The notes beneath the pieces are model-generated. The model was given only the letters and a program-made list of their open reading frames with translations, made no database searches and was not told the DNA's origin. Source: an uncultured Pseudomonadota bacterium (lineage in GTDB: Bacteria; Pseudomonadota; Gammaproteobacteria; Steroidobacterales; Steroidobacteraceae). From it: DNA of 64,000 nt. The position numbers and the translations under genes are program-made. This document shows positions 33,752 to 44,468 of the stretch, in pieces (the stretch's first letter is position 1; every line of letters begins with the position of its first letter). The DNA lies in the NCBI GenBank assembly GCA_903927005.1, contig CAIYLH010000054.1, positions 44,677 through 108,676 on the forward strand. Direction: 5' to 3'.

Positions 33752-35650
33752 CTAGTGCGAGGCCGAGCGGGACACCCGCATGCCGGTGTTCTGGCGCGCA
33801 TAGACCTCATCCCACATCCGCTCAGCACGCTTGTCACGACCGAGCAGCGAACCGAGGATGACCGCGAGGAAGCCAAGCGGAATGGAGAACAGGCCCGGGT
33901 TCTTCAGCTCCAGCAGCGGCTTCTCCAGCCCCATGAACGAGGTCTCGCGACCCTCGACGTTGTGCAGATCGTCACGGGCCTTCTTGACGGCCTTGTCCAG
34001 TGCCACGGTGCCCTTCGCCGCCTGCGCGATGCGCAACGGCTCGCCTGAGCCGAGCGCCTCGACCAGGGTCGCGCGCTTGGCTGGCTCCGCGTCCAGCACC
34101 TTGTGCGCCGCGACCCGCACCGTCTTGGGGTAGGTCAGGTTCGGCGACACCAGCGTCAGTCCCACTGCCACCGTCGTGCCAACGATCATGCCCGCCACGA
34201 TGCCGGTCGTATTGCAGCGCTTCCAGTAAAGCGTGAGCAGCACGCAGGGAAAGTTCGCGCTGGCGGCTACAGCAAAGGCGAGCGCCACCAGGACCGCGAC
34301 GTTCTGGCCCTTGGCGGCGATACCGATCGCGATCGCCACCGCGCCAACCAGCACTGTCGCCAGACGCGCCGCGAGTACCTGCTCCTGCGCAGGCACATCC
34401 TCGCCCGCGCGCCAGACGCCCACCCACAGGTCGTGCGCTATCGCCGAGGCAGCGGCAAGCACAAGGCCCGCGACAACCGCGACGATGGTTGCGAAAGCGA
34501 CTGCCGACACGAACGCCAGCATGAAGTTGCCTAGCAGCGATTCGGCGCCGCCGCCGATGAACTGCGCGAGCAAGGGACCTGCCATGTTGCCGCCGGGATC
34601 GACGGCTGCGATTTCGGCCGGGCCCACCAGCTTCGCAGCGCCGAAGCCGAGGAACAGCGTCAGCAGGTAGAAACCGCCGATGATCGCCATCGCCCAGACC
34701 ACCGACTTGCGTGCCGCCTGAGCGGTCGGAACGGTGAAGAATCGCATCAGGATGTGCGGCAACCCCGCGGTACCGAACACCAGCGCCATACCAAGCGAGA
34801 TCTGGTCGATCGGTGCCTTGAAGTACAGGCCCGGCTCAAGGAAGCGCTGGCCGAGCTCCGCAGCCGACATCGCCTTGGCCGGATCGCCGAGCAGCTTGGC
34901 GACTTGCGCCTGCACCTTGGGATCACCGACGACGTCCGCCATGAACGCTGGCAGCGAAAAGCCGTAAGGCATCCACACGAGAATCACGATCACGATCGAG
35001 GCGACCACCAGCAATACCGCCTTGATGATCTGCACCCAGGTCGTGGCGACCATGCCGCCGAACAGCACGTATCCGAGCATCAGAACGCCGACCGCGACGA
35101 CCGACACCTCGTAGTCAATGCCGATCAGCGCCTTCACCAGCACACCGGCGCCGACCATCTGTGCGGTCAGGTAGAAGGTCGAGACCGTGATCACCGACAG
35201 TGCGCCGACCAGACGAGTCTTCTTCGGGTCATTGCGATAGGCGAGGATGTCGCCGAGCGTGTACTTGCCAATGTTGCGGCAAGGCTCGGCAATCAGCAGC
35301 AACACCGTCACGTAGGCGACCAGCCAGCCCACCGAGTACATGAAGCCGTCGTAGCCATACAGCGAGATCAACCCGGCGATGCCGAGGAACGATGCGGCAG
35401 AAAGGTAATCGCCCGCGATAGCCCAGCCGTTCTGCAGGCCCGAGATACCGCCGCCGGCGGTATAGAAGTCAGCGGGTGAACGAACCCGCTTGGCGGCAAA
35501 GTAGGTGACCACCACAGTCGCCACGATGACGGCCGCGAATACCGCGAGCGTCAACCAGCGGTAGCCGTCACCGGCAACGCCATGATGAGCCGCAGGCGCG
35601 GCCGCCAGGGTCGTGGCGAGCATCGCAAGCTGGGGGGTGCCGGCGCTCAT
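33752..35650 (-). CDS. actP: Acetate/cation symporter ActP (SSS family)
   Basis: 632 residues with about 13 membrane helices and the sodium:solute symporter block YFAAKRVRSPADFYTAGGGISGLQNGWAIAGDYLSAASFLG at the N-terminus. A central insert of about 60 charged residues (KVLDAEPAKRATLVEALGSG...) between late helices is longer than in E. coli ActP. It imports acetate and other short carboxylates. The start overlaps the stop of the DUF485 gene by four bases, the usual yjcH-actP arrangement, and acs is divergent upstream. Confidence 0.93.
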   Translation of the reverse strand: MSAGTPQLAMLATTLAAAPAAHHGVAGDGYRWLTLAVFAAVIVATVVVTYFAAKRVRSPADFYTAGGGISGLQNGWAIAGDYLSAASFLGIAGLISLYGYDGFMYSVGWLVAYVTVLLLIAEPCRNIGKYTLGDILAYRNDPKKTRLVGALSVITVSTFYLTAQMVGAGVLVKALIGIDYEVSVVAVGVLMLGYVLFGGMVATTWVQIIKAVLLVVASIVIVILVWMPYGFSLPAFMADVVGDPKVQAQVAKLLGDPAKAMSAAELGQRFLEPGLYFKAPIDQISLGMALVFGTAGLPHILMRFFTVPTAQAARKSVVWAMAIIGGFYLLTLFLGFGAAKLVGPAEIAAVDPGGNMAGPLLAQFIGGGAESLLGNFMLAFVSAVAFATIVAVVAGLVLAAASAIAHDLWVGVWRAGEDVPAQEQVLAARLATVLVGAVAIAIGIAAKGQNVAVLVALAFAVAASANFPCVLLTLYWKRCNTTGIVAGMIVGTTVAVGLTLVSPNLTYPKTVRVAAHKVLDAEPAKRATLVEALGSGEPLRIAQAAKGTVALDKAVKKARDDLHNVEGRETSFMGLEKPLLELKNPGLFSIPLGFLAVILGSLLGRDKRAERMWDEVYARQNTGMRVSRSASH

Positions 35651-35979
35651 GAGCGGGGCCGGGCATGACGGGTGACGTCAGCGGCGATTTCCGCGGCGAG
35701 CGCGTCAAACTCGCGATTCGCAACGCGCGAATAATAAAGCGCGATTCCCCAGGCCACCACGAACTCGCTCAGGGCAAACAGCAGTCCGACGTTAATCACG
35801 CCGACCACCCGCGTCCGAAACAGATCCTGAAAATAGGCCGCGCCTATAGGCAGCGCGAAGTAGTACGCAACCGAGAATGCCATCAGCCCCCACAGGAACG
35901 CCCTCTTGCGCCGATGCAGGCGCTGGAAGCGCGGATCGGCGATGACGGCTGTCCAGTCGATCGAGTCGGCAATTGGCAT
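35647..35979 (-). CDS. yjcH: DUF485 small membrane protein (YjcH)
   Basis: Start at ATG 35979 (MPIADSIDWTAVIADPRFQRL); the track's 197-residue form adds 87 upstream codons without family similarity. 110 residues with two transmembrane segments (about 33-50 and 65-85) and the DUF485 phrase DPRFQRLHRRKRAFLWGLMAF. It is always found in front of acetate permeases and is thought to be an ancillary subunit or assembly factor of ActP. It overlaps actP by four bases. Confidence 0.92.
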   Translation of the reverse strand: MPIADSIDWTAVIADPRFQRLHRRKRAFLWGLMAFSVAYYFALPIGAAYFQDLFRTRVVGVINVGLLFALSEFVVAWGIALYYSRVANREFDALAAEIAADVTRHARPRS

Positions 35980-36201
35980 GAAAACCCCTCGCAGTGCACC
36001 GGCATCGTCGTGCCTGATGATTTTTGGCCGGGCAGGGCCCGGAGCGCAGTCGCCCGAGGGCGCTGCGCAGGCGCAGTTAAGCAGATTCGGTGCCCGCGGG
36101 GTACCTGCTGCCTGGGGCATGGCGACAGCCGGGCCCGCAGCGATCGCGCAGGGCGCGCGTTGTTTTCCTGAACCATTCCCATGAAAATGCGCAGAATGGG
36201 C

Positions 36202-36249
36202 GCACCGGCGCCGCCGGTGCATGAAGCCGTCGGGCTGCACGCCGACGGC
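36202..36249 (+). promoter_or_regulatory. Two consecutive perfect hairpins in the acs leader
   Basis: GCACCGGC-GCC-GCCGGTGC (36202-36220) and GCCGTCGG-N8-CCGACGGC (36226-36249) form two 8-bp stems, ending 19 bases before the acs ATG. Neither has a T-run. They could be mRNA structure controlling acs translation or stability, or operator DNA; the sequence does not tell which. Confidence 0.45.
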
Positions 36250-36268
36250 GCCCTAATGGAGAACGCGG

Positions 36269-38212
<1,944 letters not shown>

Positions 38213-38228
38213 GCCCAGGGGATTTGCC

Positions 38229-38252
38229 GACGGTACGCCACGGGGTACCGTC
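38229..38252. terminator. Hairpin between convergent acs and RIO kinase genes
   Basis: GACGGTAC and GTACCGTC form an 8-bp perfect stem around an 8-base loop, 17 bases after the acs stop and 15 bases before the end of the minus-strand kinase gene. The place suits a bidirectional terminator; there is no long T-run. Confidence 0.5.
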
Positions 38253-38266
38253 GAGGGAACTTCGGC

Positions 38267-39118
38267 CTAGCCGCCAGCTTCCTCGCGGTAGCGGGCGCGG
38301 GCTTCAGCCTCAAATCGCTCGTCCTCGATCTGGGCGAGCACGGCGGCGACATCGGCCGGCCCCGCATCGTCAACGAAGCATCCGGTCAACGGACGCTCGG
38401 GCGTCAGCTCGTTGGCCTCGTACAGCGCCCAGATCTCGCGGGCGTACTGGGTCTCCGCCAATTCCGGTACGGCGCGCGCAAAGGTCGCGCGCATGTTGTT
38501 GACGTCGCGCTCGAACATGGCGAAGGCGTTGTTGTTACCAGCCGCGCTGACCGCCTGCGGCAGGTCGATGATGACTGGCCCGTTCGCATCCACCAGCACG
38601 TTGTATTCGGACAGGTCGCCATGGATCAGTCCAACGCACAGCGCACGGACGATCTGCAGGATCATGAACGCGTGCCAGGCAGTCGCCTGCTCCGCGGTCA
38701 TTTCCACCTCGTTGATCCGCGGTGCTGGCCGTCCCTCGGCATCGCAGACCAGCTCCATCAGCAACACGCCCTCGTGGACGCCATGGGGAACCGGCACGCG
38801 CACACCCGCGTTGGCGAGGCGATAAAGCGCGTCCACCTCGGCGTTCTTCCACTCGGCCTCCTCGACCTCGCGGCCATGCCGGCCGCGCCGGTGCTTGGCG
38901 CGCGCATCCCGGCTGCCACGCGACTTGCGGCCCTCCTGGTACTGGGCCAGCTTGTGGAAACCGCGATGCTCGGCGTCCTTGTAGACCTTCGCGCAGCGCA
39001 GCTGGTCGCCGCAGGCCACGACGTAGACGGAGGCTTCCTTACCACTCTTGAGCTGGCGGACGACGCGGTCGACGATGCCTTCATCGATCAGCGGCTGCAG
39101 TGCCTTGGGCGTCTTCAT
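38267..39118 (-). CDS. RIO-type serine/threonine protein kinase (bacterial RIO1-like)
   Basis: 283 residues. The nucleotide-binding loop is SGKEASVYVVACG, the Lys is in RCAKVYKD, the catalytic loop IHGDLSEYNVLVD and the metal-binding VIIDLPQAV. These are the RIO kinase versions of the usual kinase motifs, and the flexible loop RGSRDARAKHRRGRHGREVEE is very basic. Bacterial members have been shown to autophosphorylate, but their targets are unclear; archaeal and eukaryotic homologues act in ribosome maturation. It is preceded by rraA, with a gap of about 110 bases, in the same direction of transcription. Confidence 0.9.
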   Translation of the reverse strand: MKTPKALQPLIDEGIVDRVVRQLKSGKEASVYVVACGDQLRCAKVYKDAEHRGFHKLAQYQEGRKSRGSRDARAKHRRGRHGREVEEAEWKNAEVDALYRLANAGVRVPVPHGVHEGVLLMELVCDAEGRPAPRINEVEMTAEQATAWHAFMILQIVRALCVGLIHGDLSEYNVLVDANGPVIIDLPQAVSAAGNNNAFAMFERDVNNMRATFARAVPELAETQYAREIWALYEANELTPERPLTGCFVDDAGPADVAAVLAQIEDERFEAEARARYREEAGG

Positions 39119-39232
39119 GGCCTATTGTGACTGACGGCGAGGTCTAACAAGCAACAGTCCGATGGCACGGACGTCCTGTCCGGCCGGCGACGGCCCCCCG
39201 TCGCACTCCTGGCTCGCTCAAACCCCCTCGCG

Positions 39233-39712
39233 CTAGCCCGTGATCGGCTCCTTGGCGAACACCACCCCATCCTCGTCGGCGTAGACCCAGTCGCCGGGGG
39301 CGACACGGGCACCCAGGATCTCGACCGGCACATCGCGCACCCCCTGCGCGTGCTTTTCACTACGACGCGGCTGTATCCCAAGGGCCATGACGCCGAGCTG
39401 CATGGTGGCGATCGCCACCGAGTCGCGAATGCAGCCATCGAGCACGACACCCGCCCAGCCGTTGCTCTGGGCGGCCCCGGCCAGCAGATCCCCCAGCATC
39501 GCGCAGCGCCGCGAGCCACCGCCGTCTATGACCAGCACGCGACCCTCGCCGGCAGTGCGTACCAATTCGCGGACCAGGCTGTTGTCCTCGAAGGCCCGCA
39601 GCGTGACGGCCTGGCCTGCGAACCGGCAGAGCCCGCCGAAGTGCAGCAGCCCGGCCTCGCAGGCCTCCAGCGAGGGGTGGGAATCGAGCAGATCGGCGGT
39701 GCGGTAGTTCAC
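39233..39712 (-). CDS. rraA: Ribonuclease E activity regulator RraA
   Basis: A GTG start at 39712 with AGGAGG six bases ahead gives 159 residues (M/V-NYRTADLLDSHPSL); the track's 268-residue form runs into the slyD region. Motifs RVLVIDGGGSRRCAMLGDLLAG and GAVIRDSVAI-like GCIRDSVAIATMQLGVMALG are RraA signatures. RraA trimers bind RNase E and mask its RNA cleavage; some family members are 4-hydroxy-4-methyl-2-oxoglutarate aldolases, which share the Arg/Asp site seen here. The divergent slyD gene starts 114 bases away. Confidence 0.92.
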   Translation of the reverse strand: MNYRTADLLDSHPSLEACEAGLLHFGGLCRFAGQAVTLRAFEDNSLVRELVRTAGEGRVLVIDGGGSRRCAMLGDLLAGAAQSNGWAGVVLDGCIRDSVAIATMQLGVMALGIQPRRSEKHAQGVRDVPVEILGARVAPGDWVYADEDGVVFAKEPITG

Positions 39713-39792
39713 GGAGGTCCTCCTAGGGGGTGGATTCTGCCCGGCCCAGCGTCCGTTGCCCATCGGGACGCGCCACCCCAGCCGCGACGCGC

Positions 39793-39798
39793 TACAAT
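39793..39798 (+). promoter_or_regulatory. Possible -10 box for slyD
   Basis: TACAAT lies about 30 bases before the slyD ATG, in the divergent gap with rraA. It differs from TATAAT at one base. No convincing -35 hexamer sits 16-18 bases upstream, so this is only a candidate. Confidence 0.35.
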
Positions 39799-39826
39799 TT
39801 CGGCCCCGTTTTCCAGAGGCCCTGCC

Positions 39827-40312
39827 ATGCAAGTCGCCCGCGACGCCGTTGTCGTCATCCATTACACGCTCAAGAACGATGCAGGCGAGGTGCTCGACAG
39901 CTCCGCCGGCGCCGACCCGCTCGCCTACATCCAGGGTGGCGGCAACATCATCCCTGGCCTCGAGGAAGCCCTCGAGGGCAAGCAGGCTGGCGACAAGTTC
40001 GACGTGTCGATTCCGGCCGAGAAGGCCTACGGAGTCCACGATAAGTCGCTGATCCAGCAGGTCCCGCGCCGCTCATTCCAGACCGGCACCGACGTCAAGG
40101 CAGGCATGCGCTTCACGGCCCAGACCGAACACGGTCCGCGCCAGGTCGTAGTCACGCGCGTCACCGGCGACATGGTCTCGGTTGACGGCAACCACCCGCT
40201 CGCGGGCCAGGCCCTGCATTTCGCCGTCGAGCTGATCGAGGTGCGCGCCGCCAGCGCCGAGGAAATGTCGCACGGACATGTCCACGGTCCGGGTGGTCAT
40301 CACCACGACTGA
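39827..40312 (+). CDS. slyD: SlyD, FKBP-type peptidyl-prolyl isomerase and nickel chaperone
   Basis: Start at ATG 39827 (MQVARDAVVVIHYTLKNDAGEV); 161 residues. It has an FKBP domain with the SlyD-type insert-in-flap (EKAYGVHDKSLIQQVPRR) and a short C-terminal tail rich in His (SHGHVHGPGGHHHD), weaker than the Cys/His tail of E. coli SlyD but able to bind nickel. SlyD cooperates with HypB in nickel insertion into [NiFe]-hydrogenase. The gene lies tail to tail with hypX, the end of the hydrogenase operon, so its position fits this role. Confidence 0.93.
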   Translation: MQVARDAVVVIHYTLKNDAGEVLDSSAGADPLAYIQGGGNIIPGLEEALEGKQAGDKFDVSIPAEKAYGVHDKSLIQQVPRRSFQTGTDVKAGMRFTAQTEHGPRQVVVTRVTGDMVSVDGNHPLAGQALHFAVELIEVRAASAEEMSHGHVHGPGGHHHD

Positions 40313-40328
40313 AGGCTCCCGGCCGGCC

Positions 40329-42026
40329 TCAACGGCCGGCCGCGGTTCCGCGGTGCCTGGCCAGGTGCCGCGGGGTCCACGAGTGCGGCGCCTTGTGCAC
40401 GAAGCGGTGCCGGGCGACGTGGTAGCTCGTGTCAAAGCCGTAGAAGCTGCGCCGCATCTCGGCCAGCTCAGCCTGCCGGTACGAGGCGAGCGGCCGTAGC
40501 GCCTCGTCTTGATCGCGGCTGGCGGCCTTGGCCCGCAGCCGCTGCAGGTAGTTGTCCGCAGTGGCGAGCCGGGCTGCGCGATCGGCCACCTCGCACGTGA
40601 AATCGTCGACCGTCGCGCCGAACACGGCATCGGCAAGCCCCAGTCGAACTGCCTGGCTGCCCAGCAGCGGCTGACGCGCGCCGATGATCCCGTCGGCAGC
40701 AGCCCCTACCCTTCTGGGTAAGGTGTACGTCCACAGCTCCGAGCCATACAAGTTGCCCATGTTGCGGTAGTGCAGGTTGAGCACGGCAGCGGGCCGGATC
40801 CAGACCTGATCAGCGGCCAGCGCGAGGAACGCGCCGCCCGCACCCGCGTTGCCGCCGACGGCCGCAACCGTCAACTTTGACGTCATCCGCACCAGACACT
40901 CGGCGACGTCGTCGATCGCCTCGATGTTCAGCCACGACTCGTCGGCAGGGCTGTCGGCGGCCTCGATCAGATTGAGGTGGATGCCGTTCGACCAGAAGTC
41001 ACGGCCACCCTCCAGTACCAGCACGCGGGTTGGGCGTGCAGCGGCGGATTCGAGCGCTGCCAGCAGCTGGCGGCAATCGGCGCTGCCCATCGCGCCATTG
41101 TAGAAATCAAAGCGCAGAAACCCCACCGCCCCGGACTCGCGATACGTAATCGGCCGCGGGGCACTGTTGCGCAGCTCATCAGCCTCCGCAGGCAGCTGTG
41201 GCAACGCCCGCGCCGCCGGGCAGGCCATCAGCGCCGGCAGCTTGAACTGCTCGGGTGTCGCGCCACGGGCGTGACCGATCCACACGCTGCCATCAACGGT
41301 CGCGCGCAACAGCGCATGAGCCTCGCGATAGAGCCATTGGCCGGGCTGCGCGGTCGCCACCGGCGGACCTGGATGCGCGTCGTACAGGTAGGCAGGTACA
41401 CCTGCGATCGCATCGAGCAGACCCGGGGCCGAGTCGGCAGCCCGCAATCGCCGCAGCACCTCGGCCGTCCTGCAGGTCGTCCAGTCGATGGCTCGAGCGG
41501 CCTGTGTGAGCGGGGGATGCCAGCGGCCTCGCGGCAGCAAGGCCAGGGCGTCTGCCGCGAGCGGCCCCACCCCGGCCTCATACCGCTCCAGCGCGGCAAG
41601 CACGGCGTCTACCGCGCCGTCCGCGACTTCACCGCGATACAGGCTCGCCTTGCTCGCTGGACGCATCGCGAATGAAGCACTGGCCCAGATGGGCCCCGCG
41701 TCCCACTCCGCGTCGGCCTGCAGCACCGTCACGCCCCACTCTTGCTGCTGCTCGAGGATCGCCCAGTCCAGAGCGGCCGGCCCGCGGTCGCCCGGCACGC
41801 CAGGATGCACAATCAGACACGGCAGCCGGCGCCAGATGTCCTCTGGGATCGCGCGCTTGAGGAAAGACGCTATGACGAGCGCCGGCGCGTGCAGCGCCAC
41901 CGCTTCGCGCGTGACCTCGTCGCTGATGTCCAGCTCAAAGCTCAGCTCATGACCGCGCTCGCCAAGCGCGCACCACAGCTGCTGAGTCAGGCTATTGAAT
42001 GCGTGTGCGAGCAGCAGTATGCGCAT
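40329..42026 (-). CDS. hypX: HypX/HoxX, CO-ligand synthesis protein for [NiFe]-hydrogenase
   Basis: 565 residues in two domains. The N-terminal half is a formyl-THF-binding hydrolase/transferase fold (LIVHPGVPGDRGPAALDWAI). The C-terminal half is an enoyl-CoA hydratase-like crotonase fold with the HypX-specific stretch LYGSELWTYTLPRRVG. HypX takes the formyl group from 10-formyl-THF and converts it to the CO ligand of the NiFe(CN)2CO site; it is restricted to organisms that mature hydrogenase in air. It is the last gene of the hup/hyp operon, 7 bases after hypE. Confidence 0.93.
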   Translation of the reverse strand: MRILLLAHAFNSLTQQLWCALGERGHELSFELDISDEVTREAVALHAPALVIASFLKRAIPEDIWRRLPCLIVHPGVPGDRGPAALDWAILEQQQEWGVTVLQADAEWDAGPIWASASFAMRPASKASLYRGEVADGAVDAVLAALERYEAGVGPLAADALALLPRGRWHPPLTQAARAIDWTTCRTAEVLRRLRAADSAPGLLDAIAGVPAYLYDAHPGPPVATAQPGQWLYREAHALLRATVDGSVWIGHARGATPEQFKLPALMACPAARALPQLPAEADELRNSAPRPITYRESGAVGFLRFDFYNGAMGSADCRQLLAALESAAARPTRVLVLEGGRDFWSNGIHLNLIEAADSPADESWLNIEAIDDVAECLVRMTSKLTVAAVGGNAGAGGAFLALAADQVWIRPAAVLNLHYRNMGNLYGSELWTYTLPRRVGAAADGIIGARQPLLGSQAVRLGLADAVFGATVDDFTCEVADRAARLATADNYLQRLRAKAASRDQDEALRPLASYRQAELAEMRRSFYGFDTSYHVARHRFVHKAPHSWTPRHLARHRGTAAGR

Positions 42027-42033
42027 GCGCCGT

Positions 42034-43086
42034 TCAACAGATCCGTGGCAGCTGGTCGCCCGTGAGCCAGTCGACGACCCTGCGGCCGCCGAGCGTGGTC
42101 GTCATCTGCACGAAGTGATCTGGATCGCGTGTCACCCGGCCTATCAGGGCGGCATCCCGCCCCTGCGGATGAGCCAATAGCGTCGCGTGCAGCAGCGCCG
42201 CATCCTCCGCGGGCACGATAGCAATCAGCTTGCCCTCATTGGCGACATACAGCGGATCCAGCCCGAGCAGCTCGCACGCCGCCGCCACTGCCGGCTTTAA
42301 CGGGATGGCGCTCTCCTCAAGCATCATGCCCACGCCTGACTGGCGCGCGATCTCGTTCAGCGTCGTTGCGAGGCCGCCGCGCGTGGGATCGCGCAGCACC
42401 CTGATCCGCGGACAGGCCGACAGCAGCGTCTCGACGAGCCCGTGCAGAGCGGCGCTGTCAGAGAGGATCTCGGTGTCGAACTCGAGGTTCTCGCGCTTGG
42501 ACATGATCGCGACGCCATGGTCGCCTATGCTGCCGGAAACGAAGATCGCGTCGCCCTCGCGCGCCGCCGAACCATCGAGCACGATGCCGTCGGGCACGAC
42601 GCCGACACCCGTGGTCGTGATGTAGACCCCGTCCCCCTTGCCCTGCTCGACGACCTTGGTGTCGCCGGTGACAATCGGCACTCCCGCCGCCTTGGCCGCC
42701 GCCGCCATCGACAGGACGATGCGGCGCAGCTCCGCCAGAGGGAAGCCCTCTTCCAGTATGAATCCCGCCGCAAGATACAGCGGCCGCCCACCGGCCATGG
42801 CGACGTCATTGATGGTGCCGTGCACTGACAGCGAGCCAATGTCGCCGCCCGGAAAGAAAAGCGGCGAGACGACGTGGCTGTCGGTCGCCATCACCAGCCG
42901 CCCGGCCGGCCGCGGCATCGCCGCGGCATCGTTCTGGGTACGCAGCCACGGGTTGTCGAACGCCGCCAGAAACAGCTCCTCCACCAACTGCGCCGTTGCG
43001 CGGCCACCCGCGCCGTGCGCCAGCTCCACGCGTCCGCGCTTGAAATCTAGCGGCCGCTGATACAACGGCCGGGGCTCGCCGCTCAT
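42034..43086 (-). CDS. hypE: HypE, carbamoyl dehydratase (cyanide ligand synthesis)
   Basis: Start at ATG 43086 (MSGEPRPLYQRPLDFKRGRV), overlapping the hypD stop; 350 residues against 381 in the track. It is a PurM-like ATP-binding fold with the N-terminal ELAHGAGGRATAQLVEELF and the catalytic tail ending PRIC. The C-terminal Cys receives carbamoyl from HypF and is dehydrated with ATP to thiocyanate, the source of the CN- ligands. The tail is intact. It is translationally coupled to hypD and precedes hypX by 7 bases. Confidence 0.96.
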   Translation of the reverse strand: MSGEPRPLYQRPLDFKRGRVELAHGAGGRATAQLVEELFLAAFDNPWLRTQNDAAAMPRPAGRLVMATDSHVVSPLFFPGGDIGSLSVHGTINDVAMAGGRPLYLAAGFILEEGFPLAELRRIVLSMAAAAKAAGVPIVTGDTKVVEQGKGDGVYITTTGVGVVPDGIVLDGSAAREGDAIFVSGSIGDHGVAIMSKRENLEFDTEILSDSAALHGLVETLLSACPRIRVLRDPTRGGLATTLNEIARQSGVGMMLEESAIPLKPAVAAACELLGLDPLYVANEGKLIAIVPAEDAALLHATLLAHPQGRDAALIGRVTRDPDHFVQMTTTLGGRRVVDWLTGDQLPRIC

Positions 43087-44237
43087 GCCATCTCCGCGGC
43101 AAGCGGCGCCTGCGGACGGTCGCGGAAGCGGCCGTAGGAATAATGCGCAGCGCACGCTCCCTCGGACGAAACCATGCACGAACCCATGGGCGTCTCCGGC
43201 GTGCAGGCACCACCGAACAGCCGGCAGTCGGTCGGACGCTTCAGGCCGCGCAGGATCGCGCCGCAGTCACAGGCCTTGTTATCCGGAACCGGCTGGTACT
43301 GCAGCTCAAATCGGCGCTCGGCGTCGTGGGCAGCGAAGGTAGCGCGAATGGCAAGCGCGCTGTACGGCACGGTTCCTAATCCGCGCCATTCGAACTCACG
43401 GCGTAACTCAAAGACCTCTGCCACCAGCGCCTGCGCCTTCTGGTTGCCGGCGCGATCAACAACCCGATGAAACTGGTTCTCGACCTCAGCGCGACCCTCG
43501 TTGACCTGCCGTACCAGCATCAGTATCGCCTGCATGACATCCAGCGGCTCGAATCCCGCGATCACCACGGGCTTGCGGAATTCCTCCGCAAAGAACTCGT
43601 ACGGCCGTGTGCCAATGATGCTGCTGACGTGCGCAGGCCCGACAAAGCCGTCCAACGGCACGGTGCCCAACGTGCGCACCTCGGGTGACTGCAGGATATT
43701 GACGATCGCCGCTGGCGTCAGCACATGATTGCTCAGCACGCTGAAGTTGCCGACGCCCGTGGCTTGCGCCTCACGGATCACCAGCGCCGTAGGCGGCGTT
43801 GTTGTTTCAAAGCCGATCGCGAGGAAAACCACCTCGCGGGCTGGGTTCTCACGTGCGATCCGTAGCGCATCTGCAGCTGAGTACACCATGCGGATATCAC
43901 CGCCCTCGGCCTTGGCGCGCAGCAGCGAACGGCCGTTGGAGGCAGGCACACGCATTGTGTCGCCATAACTGCACAAGATCACGTTCCGCTCTAGCGCCAG
44001 CCCGATCGCAAGATCAATTCTCCCGATCGGCAGCACGCACACCGGACAACCCGGCCCGTGGATCATGCGCACGTTCGCAGGCAGCAGGTCCGCAACCCCG
44101 TAACGGGAGATGGCGTGGGTGTGGCCGCCGCAGAACTCCATGAACTGGTAGCGACGGCCGGGAACCGCCTCGCGCGCGATCGCGGCGGCAAGTCCGCGTC
44201 CGAGCTCACGATCACGGAACTCGTCGACGTACTTCAT
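43083..44237 (-). CDS. hypD: HypD, iron-sulfur scaffold for Fe(CN)2CO assembly
   Basis: 384 residues. Signature stretches CGGHTHAISRYG, GPGCPVCVLPIGRID and GFETTTPPTAL carry the cysteines and residues that hold the Fe(CN)2CO unit and pass it through HypC. The C-terminal cysteine-rich part (ACDCGAILRGLKRPTDCRLFGGACTPETPMGSCMV) provides the [4Fe-4S] cluster ligands. The start overlaps the hypC stop by four bases and the end overlaps the hypE start by four bases. Confidence 0.96.
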   Translation of the reverse strand: MKYVDEFRDRELGRGLAAAIAREAVPGRRYQFMEFCGGHTHAISRYGVADLLPANVRMIHGPGCPVCVLPIGRIDLAIGLALERNVILCSYGDTMRVPASNGRSLLRAKAEGGDIRMVYSAADALRIARENPAREVVFLAIGFETTTPPTALVIREAQATGVGNFSVLSNHVLTPAAIVNILQSPEVRTLGTVPLDGFVGPAHVSSIIGTRPYEFFAEEFRKPVVIAGFEPLDVMQAILMLVRQVNEGRAEVENQFHRVVDRAGNQKAQALVAEVFELRREFEWRGLGTVPYSALAIRATFAAHDAERRFELQYQPVPDNKACDCGAILRGLKRPTDCRLFGGACTPETPMGSCMVSSEGACAAHYSYGRFRDRPQAPLAAEMA

Positions 44238-44467
44238 ACCAGCTCTCCTGGCTCGAGGCCGGCAGCGGCCATCGCGGCCAGCGTCTCGGCCGCGGCGTCA
44301 GGATCGAGCCGTGCCAGCGCGTAGCCAACGTGTACGATCACATAGTCGCCAGGAACCACGCCCTCGACCAGAGCAATGGAAACCCGCTTGCGGATGCCGC
44401 CGGCATCGATCACCGCCTGATCATCGGCCTCAAGACTGACGATGCGGGCTGGAACTGCAAGACACAT
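44234..44467 (-). CDS. hypC: HypC, small chaperone for Fe(CN)2CO delivery
   Basis: 77 residues starting MCLAVPARIVSLEADD; the N-terminal Cys2 (after Met removal) binds the iron unit and the large-subunit precursor. The track merges it into a 181-residue ORF. A second member of the same family, hupF, lies earlier in the operon; having both is normal for uptake-hydrogenase loci. It lies 1 base after hypF's stop and overlaps hypD by four bases. Confidence 0.95.
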   Translation of the reverse strand: MCLAVPARIVSLEADDQAVIDAGGIRKRVSIALVEGVVPGDYVIVHVGYALARLDPDAAAETLAAMAAAGLEPGELV

Positions 44468-44468
44468 C

